Shown piece after piece: positions 8,856 through 17,380 of a stretch of 64,000 nucleotides of DNA. Both the position numbers and the translations under genes were made by a program. Each line of letters opens with the position of its first letter. Positions within the stretch are counted from its first letter, which is position 1. Under the pieces are notes generated by a model. It saw only the letters and a program-made list of their open reading frames with translations, was not told the origin of the DNA and searched no databases. Source of the DNA: Humidesulfovibrio sp. (GTDB lineage: Bacteria > Desulfobacterota > Desulfovibrionia > Desulfovibrionales > Desulfovibrionaceae); the NCBI RefSeq assembly GCF_030689645.1, contig NZ_JAUYFU010000077.1, forward strand, positions 37,624 to 101,623, in the 5' to 3' direction.

Positions 8856-9764
8856 CTATTTGCGAATGGTCACGCCGACGGTTTCCGTTTCGCGGGAAAG
8901 CACGCGGAACCCGTCAGGGGTTGTCAGTTGATACCGCACAGGATGGCGTCCGGGCTTGAGTCCGCCTGGCAATACCACAACGGCGGTCAGGCCCTCGATG
9001 TCGCGCCCGGCTTCGGCTTCGCGCAGCAGGGGCACCGGCCCTTCCACCTGAACACGCACGTAGCTCTGGCTGCTCTTGGCCTGCAGGCCGGGGCCAGCCT
9101 CCAGGATCACAGGCACGCGAACCCATGCGGTCTTGATCTCCGGGCCGAAGCGCAGGCTCACCTTCACCTGCCCGGGGTTGGCTTCAACGCCCTCGGCCAG
9201 CTTGATGGGCACGTCCTCGGACCACAGGGACGGCGGGTCTTCGAAATCGAGCTGCACGGACACGCGGGCCTGAGTCATCTGCTTCACCTGGCGCTCGGCC
9301 CCGCGCACCTCCACAACTTCGGGATGCGTCTTGATCTCAATCAGGCGGTAGTCGGGCCGCAGCGAGCCGCGCCATTCGGCGATGACCGGAACCTCTTTCT
9401 TGGCGATGCGGTCCACGGTTAAAAGCAAGCGCGAAGGCTTCACCTCAACCACCTCATACGCCATGGAGAGCGGGATGCGCTCACGGTCGATATCCACCAG
9501 ATTTTCGCCGACCTTGAGGCGGCTAACATCGAGGGAATAGGTCCACTTGCGGCGGTCCAGCGAGCGCACAAGGCCCTTGGGCCCACGCACGCGCACCTCG
9601 ATCTTGCTTACCAGGCCTTTGCGGATGGTGAGTCCTTCGGGCGCATTGGTCATCTCCACGCTCATGTCCACCCAGGCCTCGACCTTCTCCCGCCCGGTAA
9701 GCAGGTACCAGGTGAGGATGGCCAATGCCAGGGCGATGGCGATATCCTTCCAGTTCTTGAGCAC
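8856..9764 (-). CDS. cdaR: YbbR-domain protein CdaR, putative regulator of the diadenylate cyclase
   Basis: The protein has 302 residues with one N-terminal membrane segment (IAIALALAILTWYLL) and three to four extracytoplasmic YbbR-like beta repeats (for example AYEVVEVKPSRLLLTVDR and RLIEIKTHPEVVEVRGAER). The start is a GTG at 9764, only two bases after the cdaA stop, with GGAG upstream inside the cdaA end. CdaR-type proteins bind and modulate CdaA in bacteria that carry the operon. The assignment rests on the YbbR fold pattern plus its position between cdaA and glmM. Confidence 0.85.
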   Translation of the reverse strand: MLKNWKDIAIALALAILTWYLLTGREKVEAWVDMSVEMTNAPEGLTIRKGLVSKIEVRVRGPKGLVRSLDRRKWTYSLDVSRLKVGENLVDIDRERIPLSMAYEVVEVKPSRLLLTVDRIAKKEVPVIAEWRGSLRPDYRLIEIKTHPEVVEVRGAERQVKQMTQARVSVQLDFEDPPSLWSEDVPIKLAEGVEANPGQVKVSLRFGPEIKTAWVRVPVILEAGPGLQAKSSQSYVRVQVEGPVPLLREAEAGRDIEGLTAVVVLPGGLKPGRHPVRYQLTTPDGFRVLSRETETVGVTIRK

Positions 9765-9766
9765 GG

Positions 9767-10516
9767 CTACCGCTCCAGGGCGTTCTTGATGACCCGGCGC
9801 AGGCGCAGATCATTCAAGGAGGTTGTGAGGCGTCCGCCCATGGCGATGGACACCGTGCCGCGCTCCTCGGAAACAACGATGGACAAGGAGTCGGACTCCT
9901 CGCTGATGCCCAGCGCCGCGCGGTGGCGGGTGCCGAAGAGGCTCTGCGCCTTGAGCTTGGAGGACAGGGGCAGAATGCATCCGGCAGCGGCAATGCGGCC
10001 ACGTCGGATGATCACCGCGCCATCGTGCAGGGGGGTGCCCACCTGAAAGATCGTCGTCAGCAGCGAGGCGGTTATGACGGCGTCCAGGGGAACGCCGCGC
10101 TCAACCACATCGCCAAGGGGCTCATAGCGCTCAATGACGATGAGCGCGCCCACCTTGGCCTTGGCCAAAGCCATCACCGCCTGGGACAGCTCTTCCACAA
10201 TGGCCTCGGAGAGCTGCGGCTTTTTCCAGAAACGTCCTGCGCCCATCTGGGCCAGCGCCCGGCGCAGGTCGCCCTGGAACAAGATGATGACAATGAGCAC
10301 TATGGAGCCGAGGAAATTGGTCAGAAGCCAGTTGAGGGAATAGAGGCCAAGCTCGTTGGACAGGTAGTACACGAGCAGGACGAGCACCAGGCCGTAGATC
10401 ACCGCCACGGCGCGCGTTCCGCGCACCAAGTGGATGATGTAGGCGTAGATGGCCGCCACAAGCAGGATGTCCAGGGCCTCGCGCCAGGCCACGTTGAACC
10501 CGATGAGATATTCCAT
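9767..10516 (-). CDS. cdaA: Membrane diadenylate cyclase CdaA (c-di-AMP synthase)
   Basis: The enzyme condenses two ATP into the second messenger c-di-AMP. The 249-residue protein has three N-terminal membrane helices (about residues 15-80) and then a DAC (DisA_N) domain. The catalytic motifs DGA (165-167, in LHDGAVII) and RHR (197-199, in GTRHRAALG) are both present, so it should be active. It is followed by cdaR and glmM, the same order as in Firmicutes, and preceded by folP and ftsH. In other bacteria c-di-AMP controls potassium and osmolyte transport and wall homeostasis; its target here is unknown. Confidence 0.93.
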   Translation of the reverse strand: MEYLIGFNVAWREALDILLVAAIYAYIIHLVRGTRAVAVIYGLVLVLLVYYLSNELGLYSLNWLLTNFLGSIVLIVIILFQGDLRRALAQMGAGRFWKKPQLSEAIVEELSQAVMALAKAKVGALIVIERYEPLGDVVERGVPLDAVITASLLTTIFQVGTPLHDGAVIIRRGRIAAAGCILPLSSKLKAQSLFGTRHRAALGISEESDSLSIVVSEERGTVSIAMGGRLTTSLNDLRLRRVIKNALER

Positions 10517-10525
10517 CCACTCGCC

Positions 10526-11398
10526 TTATGCCGATATTGCAGCTGCCACCAAAGCGGCTTGGCGCGAGAGCGCCACTTCATGCACACGATGCACCAGCAC
10601 GCCGCGCGCCACCAGCAGGGCCGTGGCAGTGGCCGTAGCCTGCTGCCGTTCCTGCGGGCCAAGCCCAAGGAGTGTGCCCCAGAGGGCCTTGTTCGACAAG
10701 CCCATATATACCGGGCGGCCAAATTTTCTAAAACGCTCTATACTGCGAAGAATCGCCAGATTGTGCTCAAGCAGTTTGCCAAAACCGATGCCGGGGTCAA
10801 GCACGATGTTGGCCTCCGGGAGCCCTGCGGCAGTAAGCACGTCCAGCCGCTCCTCAAAAAATGCGCAGATGTCGTCCACCACGTCGCCGTAGCGCGGGGC
10901 ATTCTGCATGGTGCGTGGTTCGCCCTGGCTGTGCATGAGCACATAGCCGGGCTTGTACTGGGCGACAACATCAAGCAGAACGGGGTCGAAGCGGCAGGCG
11001 GACACGTCGTTGACGATAAGCGCCCCGGCTTCGAGAGCAGCAGCGGCAACCTTGGCTTTATATGTGTCCACCGCCAGCACGGGAAAAAGACCCGGCAGGC
11101 CGTCCATGTCTCGCAGCTGCAAGGCGGCAAGCTCGCGAATCACCGGCACCACGCGCGCCAACTCTTCGGCTTCGGACACCTCCAAAGCGCCAGGGCGGGT
11201 GCTCTCACCGCCAACATCCAGGATGTGCGCACCGTCATCAATGAGCCGGCGCCCCTGCAAAACAGCGGCGGCGGGAGCAACATGCCGCCCGCCGTCATAA
11301 AAGGAATCTGGCGTGGCATTAATGATGCCAGCCAACAAAAAGGGGGCAGGGCCGAGCACCCTGCCCCCCATCACGGTCCACGTTTCCGCGCCGAGCAC
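10526..11398 (-). CDS. folP: Dihydropteroate synthase FolP
   Basis: FolP joins p-aminobenzoate to dihydropterin pyrophosphate in folate synthesis. The 290-residue protein shows the two family signatures: AGIINATPDSFYDGGRH near residues 23-39 and IDDGAHILDVGGESTRPGA shortly after. LIVNDVSA, the GIGFGK motif and the C-terminal VHRVHEV are also present. The start is a GTG at 11398 that shares its first base with the ftsH TAG stop, implying translational coupling. An ftsH-folP neighbourhood is common in bacteria. Confidence 0.95.
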   Translation of the reverse strand: MLGAETWTVMGGRVLGPAPFLLAGIINATPDSFYDGGRHVAPAAAVLQGRRLIDDGAHILDVGGESTRPGALEVSEAEELARVVPVIRELAALQLRDMDGLPGLFPVLAVDTYKAKVAAAALEAGALIVNDVSACRFDPVLLDVVAQYKPGYVLMHSQGEPRTMQNAPRYGDVVDDICAFFEERLDVLTAAGLPEANIVLDPGIGFGKLLEHNLAILRSIERFRKFGRPVYMGLSNKALWGTLLGLGPQERQQATATATALLVARGVLVHRVHEVALSRQAALVAAAISA

Positions 11399-13419
11399 TA
11401 ATCTTCCTGGTCAGGCTTGAATGGCTTCCTGGGCGGGGTCGGCGCGACCTCTTCCAGTTTGAATTCCGCTTCAGGCTCCTTGGCAGCGCCAGACTCGGCC
11501 TGAGCACCAGTCGACGCAGCCGCCTGGCCCTCGATCGGAGGCGTGTCGCCGAACTTGCGGCTCATGTCCTCGTAAACCTTGGCCGCACGCCGCACGCTGC
11601 CTTCCTCAACCGGGGGCGGCAGAATCTCGCCGCGCATGAGCATGTCGATCTCGTCGCCGCTCAGGCTCTCGCGCTCAAGCAAGGCCTCGGCGATCTTGTG
11701 CAAGTGTTCCATGTTCTCGGAGAGCAGCTTCTTGGCGCGCTGGTAACCATCATCCACAAAGCGGCGGATCTCCGCGTCGATGAGCCGGGCGGTATCGTCG
11801 GAGTAGTCCTTGTGCTGCATGAAGTCGCGGCCAAGGAACACCTGCTGCCCATCGTCGCCGTAGCTCATGGGGCCGAACTTGTCGCTCATGCCCCACTGGC
11901 AGACCATGTTGCGGGCCATCTTCGTGGCGCGCATGATGTCGTTGCTGGCGCCCGTCGTGAGCTGGTTCAGCACAAGCTCCTCAGCCACGCGACCGCCGAA
12001 GAACATGGCAAGCGTGTTCTCAAGGTATGTGCGAGAGTAATTGTGACGGTCATCCACGGGCAGTTGCTGAGTAAGCCCCAGGGCCATGCCGCGCGGAATG
12101 ATGGTCACCTTGTGCACAGGGTCGGTGCCGGGAATGAGCTTGGCCACAAGGGCGTGTCCAGCCTCGTGATAGGCCGTGGTCTTCTTCTCCTCGTCGGAGA
12201 GGATGATGCTGCGGCGCTCCTTGCCCATGAGGACCTTGTCCTTGGCTTCCTCGAAGTCCGTCATGTTCACGCGGTCCTTGCCCATTTTGGCGGCATGGAG
12301 CGCAGCCTCGTTGACCAGGTTCTCCAGGTCCGCGCCGGAGAAGCCTGGCGTGCCGCGGGCGAGGATGTCCAGATCGACTTCCTCGGCGAGAGGGCTTTTC
12401 CTGGTATGCACGGCCAGAATGCGCTTGCGTCCGCGCACGTCCGGGGTGGGCACCACCACCTGGCGGTCGAAACGGCCAGGACGAAGCAGCGCAGGGTCGA
12501 GCACGTCCGGGCGGTTGGTGGCGGCGATGAGGATGACGCCGTCATTGGACTCGAAGCCGTCCATTTCAACGAGCAGCTGGTTAAGGGTCTGCTCGCGCTC
12601 ATCGTGACCGCCGCCCATGCCGGTGCCGCGCTGGCGGCCAACGGCATCAATCTCGTCGATGAAGATAAGGCAAGGCGCATTCTTTTTGCCCTGCAAGAAG
12701 AGATCGCGGACGCGCGAAGCGCCAACGCCGACAAACATTTCAACAAAGTCCGAGCCGGAGATGGAGAAGAACGGCACGCCGGCTTCGCCCGCAACAGCTC
12801 GCGCAAGCAGCGTTTTGCCTGTGCCCGGAGGGCCGACGAGCAGCACGCCCTTTGGAATGCGCCCTCCAAGGCGAGTAAACTTCTTGGGCTCGCGCAGGAA
12901 GTCGACGATTTCCGACAGCTCCTCCTTGGCCTCATCCACGCCTGCAACATCCTCGAAGGTCACCTTTTGAGTGTCCTCGCTGATGAGCCGGGCCTTGGAG
13001 CGGCCAAAGTTCATGGCGCCCTTGCCGCCGGCCCCGCCTCCCTGCATTTGGCGCATGAAGAAAATCCACACGCCGATAAGCAAGAGCATGGGGAACCACG
13101 ACACCAGAAGCGTCATGTACCAGGGGGAATCCTCTGGGGGTTCTGCAGTCACCTGGATCTTGCTGCTCACAAGCGAGGGCACCAGGTTCGGGTCGTTGGG
13201 CGCAAAGGTTACGAACTTTTTGTCGCCGGTCATGACGCCGGTGATCTTTTGGCCCTGAATCTTGACAGATACGACCTCTCCGTCCTTTACCCGCGTGACG
13301 AAGTCGCTGTATGACAGCTTGAGCTGCGGCGCGGGTGACTGGCTGAAAAGGTTGAAAAGGACGACCATTACCAGGGAGATGGTCGCCCAGATGAGCAGAT
13401 TCTTTGTAAAGCTATTCAA
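11398..13419 (-). CDS. ftsH: Membrane-bound ATP-dependent zinc protease FtsH
   Basis: FtsH degrades misfolded membrane proteins and short-lived regulators. The open frame runs up to 13560, but the family N-terminus corresponds to the TTG at 13419 (giving [20 protein letters not shown]), which has GGAGG eight bases upstream. That gives 673 residues. Order: TM1, a periplasmic domain, TM2 ([20 protein letters not shown]), then the AAA module with GPPGTGKT, the [13 protein letters not shown]alker B region and the [17 protein letters not shown] region, then the zinc protease motif HEAGH. The C-terminal tail is Ala/Glu/Pro-rich. It heads the long minus-strand gene run. Confidence 0.96.
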   Translation of the reverse strand: MNSFTKNLLIWATISLVMVVLFNLFSQSPAPQLKLSYSDFVTRVKDGEVVSVKIQGQKITGVMTGDKKFVTFAPNDPNLVPSLVSSKIQVTAEPPEDSPWYMTLLVSWFPMLLLIGVWIFFMRQMQGGGAGGKGAMNFGRSKARLISEDTQKVTFEDVAGVDEAKEELSEIVDFLREPKKFTRLGGRIPKGVLLVGPPGTGKTLLARAVAGEAGVPFFSISGSDFVEMFVGVGASRVRDLFLQGKKNAPCLIFIDEIDAVGRQRGTGMGGGHDEREQTLNQLLVEMDGFESNDGVILIAATNRPDVLDPALLRPGRFDRQVVVPTPDVRGRKRILAVHTRKSPLAEEVDLDILARGTPGFSGADLENLVNEAALHAAKMGKDRVNMTDFEEAKDKVLMGKERRSIILSDEEKKTTAYHEAGHALVAKLIPGTDPVHKVTIIPRGMALGLTQQLPVDDRHNYSRTYLENTLAMFFGGRVAEELVLNQLTTGASNDIMRATKMARNMVCQWGMSDKFGPMSYGDDGQQVFLGRDFMQHKDYSDDTARLIDAEIRRFVDDGYQRAKKLLSENMEHLHKIAEALLERESLSGDEIDMLMRGEILPPPVEEGSVRRAAKVYEDMSRKFGDTPPIEGQAAASTGAQAESGAAKEPEAEFKLEEVAPTPPRKPFKPDQED

Positions 13420-13432
13420 GAGGAGAACCTCC
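13417..13432 (-). promoter_or_regulatory. ftsH ribosome-binding site and TTG start
   Basis: On the minus strand GGAGG (13432-13428) lies eight bases before TTG (13419-13417). No ATG or GTG with a Shine-Dalgarno site fits the family N-terminus, so TTG is the likely initiator. Confidence 0.8.
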
Positions 13433-13795
13433 AATGACGGGCTTGCGCTGTGGGTCGGTATCGGATCGTAAGCCGTTGCAGACGGGCTGTTTCCCGGCTC
13501 AAGAACCTGCCAATGGACTGCAAGATAAGCCATACGTGCGAAAAAGCAAGGGGCCAACATCCAAGCCGACCCGCGAAACCTACCTCTTAATTATTCCCTT
13601 CCTTCCTCCTCAGCATTCCTTTCAGCTCAAGCCCAATATCCTATCATTAAAATTCCAAATGAACGCAAAACAGAGACATCACTGTCAGCCAGACGACAGA
13701 CCTGTCGACCTCGCTGGGCAATAACCACATCATACTCGGTCCACGGCAACGACCATATGCACACATCAGCCAAGCCCACCCGGAGGAAGCCCCCC
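13433..13795. other. Divergent intergenic region between ftsH and cooS
   Basis: This is the only gap over 300 bases. The half next to ftsH has ordinary composition and shows no credible gene. About 13580-13680 is clearly AT-rich (for example CTTAATTATT and TCATTAAAATT) and probably holds the ftsH promoter, but no clean -35/-10 pair stands out. The part next to cooS contains a CooA-type palindrome (13683-13698) and the cooS Shine-Dalgarno GGAGG (13782-13786). Confidence 0.7.
13683..13698 (+). promoter_or_regulatory. Candidate CooA operator upstream of cooS
   Basis: The sequence TGTCA-GCCAGA-CGACA is a 16-base inverted repeat of the form TGTCR-N6-YGACA, the recognition pattern of the CO sensor CooA (CRP/FNR family). 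It lies 98 bases before the cooS start, in the operon that also encodes a CooA. A poorly conserved -10 such as AATAAC near 13719 would place the site about 40 bases upstream of transcription start, as for class II activators. That promoter placement is tentative. Confidence 0.75.
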
Positions 13796-15691
13796 ATGCT
13801 CAAGGAACGCAAGGAACTGAACATCGACGACATGACCATCTGGGACGACGCCAAGGAAATGATAGCCAAAGCTCGCGCCGAGGGCATAGCTACGGCCTGG
13901 GACCGCTTACAGGCCCAGACGCCGCACTGCAAATTCTGCGAATTGGGCACCACCTGCCGCAACTGCACCATGGGTCCCTGCCGTATCAGCAGCAAACCAG
14001 GCTCAAAAATGCGCCTCGGCGTCTGCGGCGCTGACGAGCACGTCATAGTGGCCCGAAACTTTGGCCGCTTTGTGGCTGGCGGAGCCGCAGGGCACTCGGA
14101 TCATGGCCGCGACTTGATCGAGGTGCTGGAAGCCATCGTGGAAGGTCAAACAGCCGACTACTCCATCCGCGACGAAGCTAAACTGCTGCGTATCTCCGTC
14201 GAGCTGGGCATTGAGTGCGAGGGCCGCGAACTCAATGACGTGGCCCGCGACCTCATGGGCATCTGCTACGCCGACTTTGGCAGCCGCAAGCGGGAGCTGG
14301 CATTTCTTTCACGCGTGCCGCAGAAGCGAAAAGACATCTGGGCCAGGCTCGGCATCACCCCGCGCGGGATTGACCGCGAAATTGCTGAGATGATGCACCG
14401 CACCCATATGGGCTGCGACAACGACGCGCCCAACACCATGCTTCACGCCGCGCGCACGGCCCTGGCCGACGGCTGGGGCGGCTCCATGATTGGCACCGAG
14501 CTTTCCGATGTGATATTCGGAACGCCCACGCCCCGCCGCTCAACCACCAATCTCGCCACCATCAAGAAGAACATGGTGAACATCCTGGTGCACGGGCACA
14601 ACCCAGTAGTGTCTGAGATGGTCCTGGCCGCCGCGCGCGACCCCGAGCTCATTGCCAAGGCCAAGGCGCTGGGCGCTGCTGGCATCAACATCGTCGGCCT
14701 GTGCTGCACCGGCAACGAACTGCTCATGCGCCAGGGCATTCCCATGGCGGGCAATCACCTCATGACTGAACTGGCCATCATCACCGGCGCGGTGGAGGCC
14801 ATCGTGGTGGACTACCAGTGCATCATGCCGAGCCTGGTGCAGATCTCCCACTGTTACCACACAAAGTTCTTTGATACGGCGAACAAGGCCCGCTTCACCG
14901 GGGCCATCCACTACGACATCCATCCGCACAACGCCCTGAGTCAGGCCAAAGAGATGGTAGGCATCGCGGTGGACGGCTTCGCCCGGCGCGACCCGGCCCG
15001 CGTGAATATTCCCGGCGAGCCCGTGGACATAATGACCGGCTTCAGCAACGAGGCTGTCATAGCCGCCCTGGGCGGCAGCCTCACGCCGCTCATCGACGCC
15101 ATCAAAGCGGGAAAGATCCGCGGCGCGGTGGGCATCGTCGGCTGCAACAACCCAAAGTTCCAGCAGGATTCCATGAACGTGGGCCTGGCCAAAGAACTCA
15201 TCAAAAGGGACATACTGGTCATCGTCACCGGCTGCGTGACCACGGCGGCCGGCAAGGCCGGGCTGCTGGTGCCCGAGGGCGCGGGCATGGCCGGGCCGGG
15301 CCTCCAGGCCGTGTGCGGAGCCTTGGGCATTCCGCCCGTGCTGCACTACGGCTCCTGCGTCGACAACTCGCGCATCCTTCAACTCTGCGCCGCCCTGGCC
15401 AACGAACTTGGGGTGGACATCAGCGACCTGCCCGTTGGCGCAAGTTCGCCCGAATGGTACTCCGAGAAGGCGGCGGCCATCGGCCTCTACGCCGTGGCCA
15501 GCGGCATCTACACCCACCTGGGCCACCCGCCGCACATACTGGGTTCGAGCGTGGTCACCAACCTTGCCGTGTCCGGCCTTGAAGGCATGGTTGGCGCCAG
15601 CTTCGTCATCGAGCCCGACCCGGTGAAGGCGGCGGAACTCTTCGATGCGCGCATCCGAATGAAGCGGCTGGGCCTTGGCCTGCCCGCTTAG
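13796..15691 (+). CDS. cooS: Anaerobic Ni-Fe carbon monoxide dehydrogenase CooS
   Basis: CooS oxidises CO to CO2 (reversibly), passing electrons through Fe-S clusters. The ATG at 13796 has GGAGG nine bases upstream and gives 631 residues, the family length. The N-terminus shows C45-x2-C48 then C54-x2-C57-x4-C62 and C77. The last four fit the B-cluster, and the C-x2-C pair fits the D. vulgaris-type [2Fe-2S] D-cluster rather than the C-x7-C [4Fe-4S] form. C-cluster regions are visible as LCCTGNE, VGCNNPK, VTGCVTTAAGKAG and HYGSCVDNSR. It is monofunctional: no ACS gene adjoins. It forms an operon with cooC and cooA and is likely CO-induced through the upstream operator. Confidence 0.96.
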   Translation: MLKERKELNIDDMTIWDDAKEMIAKARAEGIATAWDRLQAQTPHCKFCELGTTCRNCTMGPCRISSKPGSKMRLGVCGADEHVIVARNFGRFVAGGAAGHSDHGRDLIEVLEAIVEGQTADYSIRDEAKLLRISVELGIECEGRELNDVARDLMGICYADFGSRKRELAFLSRVPQKRKDIWARLGITPRGIDREIAEMMHRTHMGCDNDAPNTMLHAARTALADGWGGSMIGTELSDVIFGTPTPRRSTTNLATIKKNMVNILVHGHNPVVSEMVLAAARDPELIAKAKALGAAGINIVGLCCTGNELLMRQGIPMAGNHLMTELAIITGAVEAIVVDYQCIMPSLVQISHCYHTKFFDTANKARFTGAIHYDIHPHNALSQAKEMVGIAVDGFARRDPARVNIPGEPVDIMTGFSNEAVIAALGGSLTPLIDAIKAGKIRGAVGIVGCNNPKFQQDSMNVGLAKELIKRDILVIVTGCVTTAAGKAGLLVPEGAGMAGPGLQAVCGALGIPPVLHYGSCVDNSRILQLCAALANELGVDISDLPVGASSPEWYSEKAAAIGLYAVASGIYTHLGHPPHILGSSVVTNLAVSGLEGMVGASFVIEPDPVKAAELFDARIRMKRLGLGLPA

Positions 15692-15717
15692 TTTCTGATT
15701 CTTGATCCTCCTCCTTG

Positions 15718-15748
15718 GGCTGGCCGGAGTGTACTCCTCCGGCCAGCC
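15718..15748 (+). other. Strong hairpin between cooS and cooC
   Basis: GGCTGGCCGGAG (15718-15729) and CTCCGGCCAGCC (15737-15748) form a perfect 12-base-pair stem with a seven-base loop. No T-run follows, so it is not a standard terminator. It may protect the cooS mRNA 3' end or lower cooC expression. Confidence 0.75.
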
Positions 15749-15792
15749 AGCAACAAACGGCATCAGACGGCGAGTTGGCCAGGAGCGGCAGT

Positions 15793-16632
15793 ATGAAGAT
15801 CGCATTCGCGGGAAAGGGCGGCGCGGGAAAAACGAGCATGGCGGCCTGGCTGGGCGATCACCTGGCCCGGCGCGGCGAAAGCGTCTGGCTGGTGGACGCG
15901 GACACGGCACTGTCCCTCGGCCAGGCCTCGGGTCTCGACCCGTCGGCCCTGCCCGCGCCACTGGCTGAGCGCGAAGACATCATTCGAAGCCACATCGGCC
16001 AGGGCTACATGAGCCTGAATCCGGATGTTTCGCACCTACCTGAGACGCTAAGCGTGGAGCTGCCCCTGGGCGGGCCTGCGCTTCCTGGCGTACAGCCCGG
16101 CCAGAAGCGCCTGCTGGTCATGGGCGCCATCGGTGGAGAAGGCGGTTGCGCCTGCGCCGCCAACGCCCTGCTCAAGGCCGTGCTGGCACACCTGATTCTT
16201 GACCGCCGAGAGTGGGTGCTGGTGGACATGGAGGCTGGCGTGGAGCACCTTGGCCGGGGCACCGTGGCCGATGTGGATGCCCTTGTGGTGGTCAGCGAGC
16301 CCAGCCTGCGTGCGCTCTCCACCGCCAGCGAGATCTCGCGCCTGGCACGGGGCCTGGGGCTTTCCAGGCAGATGCTGGCCCTCAACCGCTGCGATGCGCA
16401 AGAGGCTCCGCCCGCGCACCTGGACCTGCCGAAACACATGCTGCGCGTGCCCATGCTGAAGGGCCTCAAGCAGCGTCAGCTTTCCACGGGCAGCGTGCTC
16501 GGCCTGCCGGAGGAGGCCCTGGTGAGCGCCCTGTGTGACGAACTGCTGATCTGCCTGTGCGGTCACTCAAACGCGCCTAGCCTGCTCCAGAACGCCGGGG
16601 TCGCCGTGCCTGCCGCGCACCAATCCCCCTGA
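15793..16632 (+). CDS. cooC: CODH nickel-insertion ATPase CooC
   Basis: CooC is a P-loop ATPase of the MinD/NifH class that delivers nickel to the CODH C-cluster. The ATG at 15793 follows AGGAG and gives 279 residues. The deviant Walker A GKGGAGKT is at residues 7-14, the switch region contains VDADTALSLGQ, and the metal-binding C-x-C pair is C119/C121 in EGGCACAAN, as in characterised CooC1. The VLVDMEAGVEHLGRG segment is also typical. The longer upstream frame starting at 15715 runs through the hairpin and is unlikely to be used. Confidence 0.94.
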   Translation: MKIAFAGKGGAGKTSMAAWLGDHLARRGESVWLVDADTALSLGQASGLDPSALPAPLAEREDIIRSHIGQGYMSLNPDVSHLPETLSVELPLGGPALPGVQPGQKRLLVMGAIGGEGGCACAANALLKAVLAHLILDRREWVLVDMEAGVEHLGRGTVADVDALVVVSEPSLRALSTASEISRLARGLGLSRQMLALNRCDAQEAPPAHLDLPKHMLRVPMLKGLKQRQLSTGSVLGLPEEALVSALCDELLICLCGHSNAPSLLQNAGVAVPAAHQSP

Positions 16633-16666
16633 ATACAACATTGAAACAAAGCAGGAGGGCCGCGAC

Positions 16667-17305
16667 ATGATGCAAAGCGGCATCGACATCTTGACGACCC
16701 TGAAGCAGCCGGGGATGGAAGCGCTATCGGGCTGCTTCCAGACACGCAACTTTACCCGCAAATCGCAGATATTCCTGCCGCAGCACAGCGAAGATATCAT
16801 CTTCATCGTGGGTAAAGGCAGGGCGAGGCTCTACCTGGCATACGAGGACAAGGAGTTCACCTTGGCCATCCTGGAGCGAGGCGATGTCTACAGCACCCAT
16901 ACGCGGGCCTTTGTCTCCGCCCTTGACGACACGCAGCTTCTCTGCGCAGAGACCTCACAGGTGCGCCGCCACATGCTGTCCCTGCCGCAGTTCACCGGGG
17001 CCATGGTGCGCGTGCTGGGCGAGGTGCTCAAACACTCCATCAGCATCATCGACGACCTGGCCTTCCGCGACGTGCAGACCAGGCTGGTGCGTTTTCTGCG
17101 CTTCGTGGCCTCCCAAAGCGGCGAAACCCAGCCCGGCGGCGGCGTGCTGCTGAACCTGGGTCTTACCACAGAGCAGTTCGCCAGCCTGCTCGGCACCACG
17201 CGCCAAACCCTCTCAACCATGTTGAACATTTTGGAGCGGGAAGGTCGCGTCGAACTTCGCAAGCGCGGCAGCATCTTCATCCCCAGCCTGGACTTGCTGG
17301 GCTAG
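16667..17305 (+). CDS. cooA: CO-sensing heme transcription factor CooA
   Basis: CooA is a CRP/FNR-family activator that binds CO at heme and switches on CODH genes. The protein has 212 residues with AGGAGGG seven bases upstream; a second ATG follows directly, so either may be used. The effector domain spans about 1-125 with a long C-helix (MVRVLGEVLKHSISIIDDL). The helix-turn-helix is LTTEQFASLLGTTRQTLSTM near 168-187. At the heme pocket GDVYSTHTR, His78 aligns with the ferrous ligand His77 of Rhodospirillum CooA, while Ser76 replaces the ferric ligand Cys75. It lies 34 bases after cooC and probably activates its own operon. Confidence 0.92.
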   Translation: MMQSGIDILTTLKQPGMEALSGCFQTRNFTRKSQIFLPQHSEDIIFIVGKGRARLYLAYEDKEFTLAILERGDVYSTHTRAFVSALDDTQLLCAETSQVRRHMLSLPQFTGAMVRVLGEVLKHSISIIDDLAFRDVQTRLVRFLRFVASQSGETQPGGGVLLNLGLTTEQFASLLGTTRQTLSTMLNILEREGRVELRKRGSIFIPSLDLLG

Positions 17306-17337
17306 AGAAAACGGCGCTCCCGTGCGCGCTTGCGGCC

Positions 17338-17366
17338 TTGCGCAGCCCGGGCAAAGCGGTTACACG
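17338..17366 (+). promoter_or_regulatory. Possible promoter of tRNA-Sec
   Basis: TTGCGC (17338-17343) and TACACG (17361-17366) are 17 bases apart. Start of transcription would be just before the tRNA at 17381. The -10 is weak. Confidence 0.3.
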
Positions 17367-17380
17367 TTTGAACCCGGCAC

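Noticed and set aside
7722..9422. 566-codon open frame opposite glmM and cdaR
   Set aside because: It overlaps two well-supported genes, is rich in His/Gly/Ala and shows no domain.
13420..13560. Longer ftsH frame starting at 13560
   Set aside because: The extra 47 residues do not resemble FtsH; the TTG at 13419 has a Shine-Dalgarno site and matches the family start.
14540..15961. 473-codon open frame opposite cooS
   Set aside because: Antisense shadow of a highly conserved gene with strong codon bias; composition (His/Gly/Ala-rich) is typical of such shadows.
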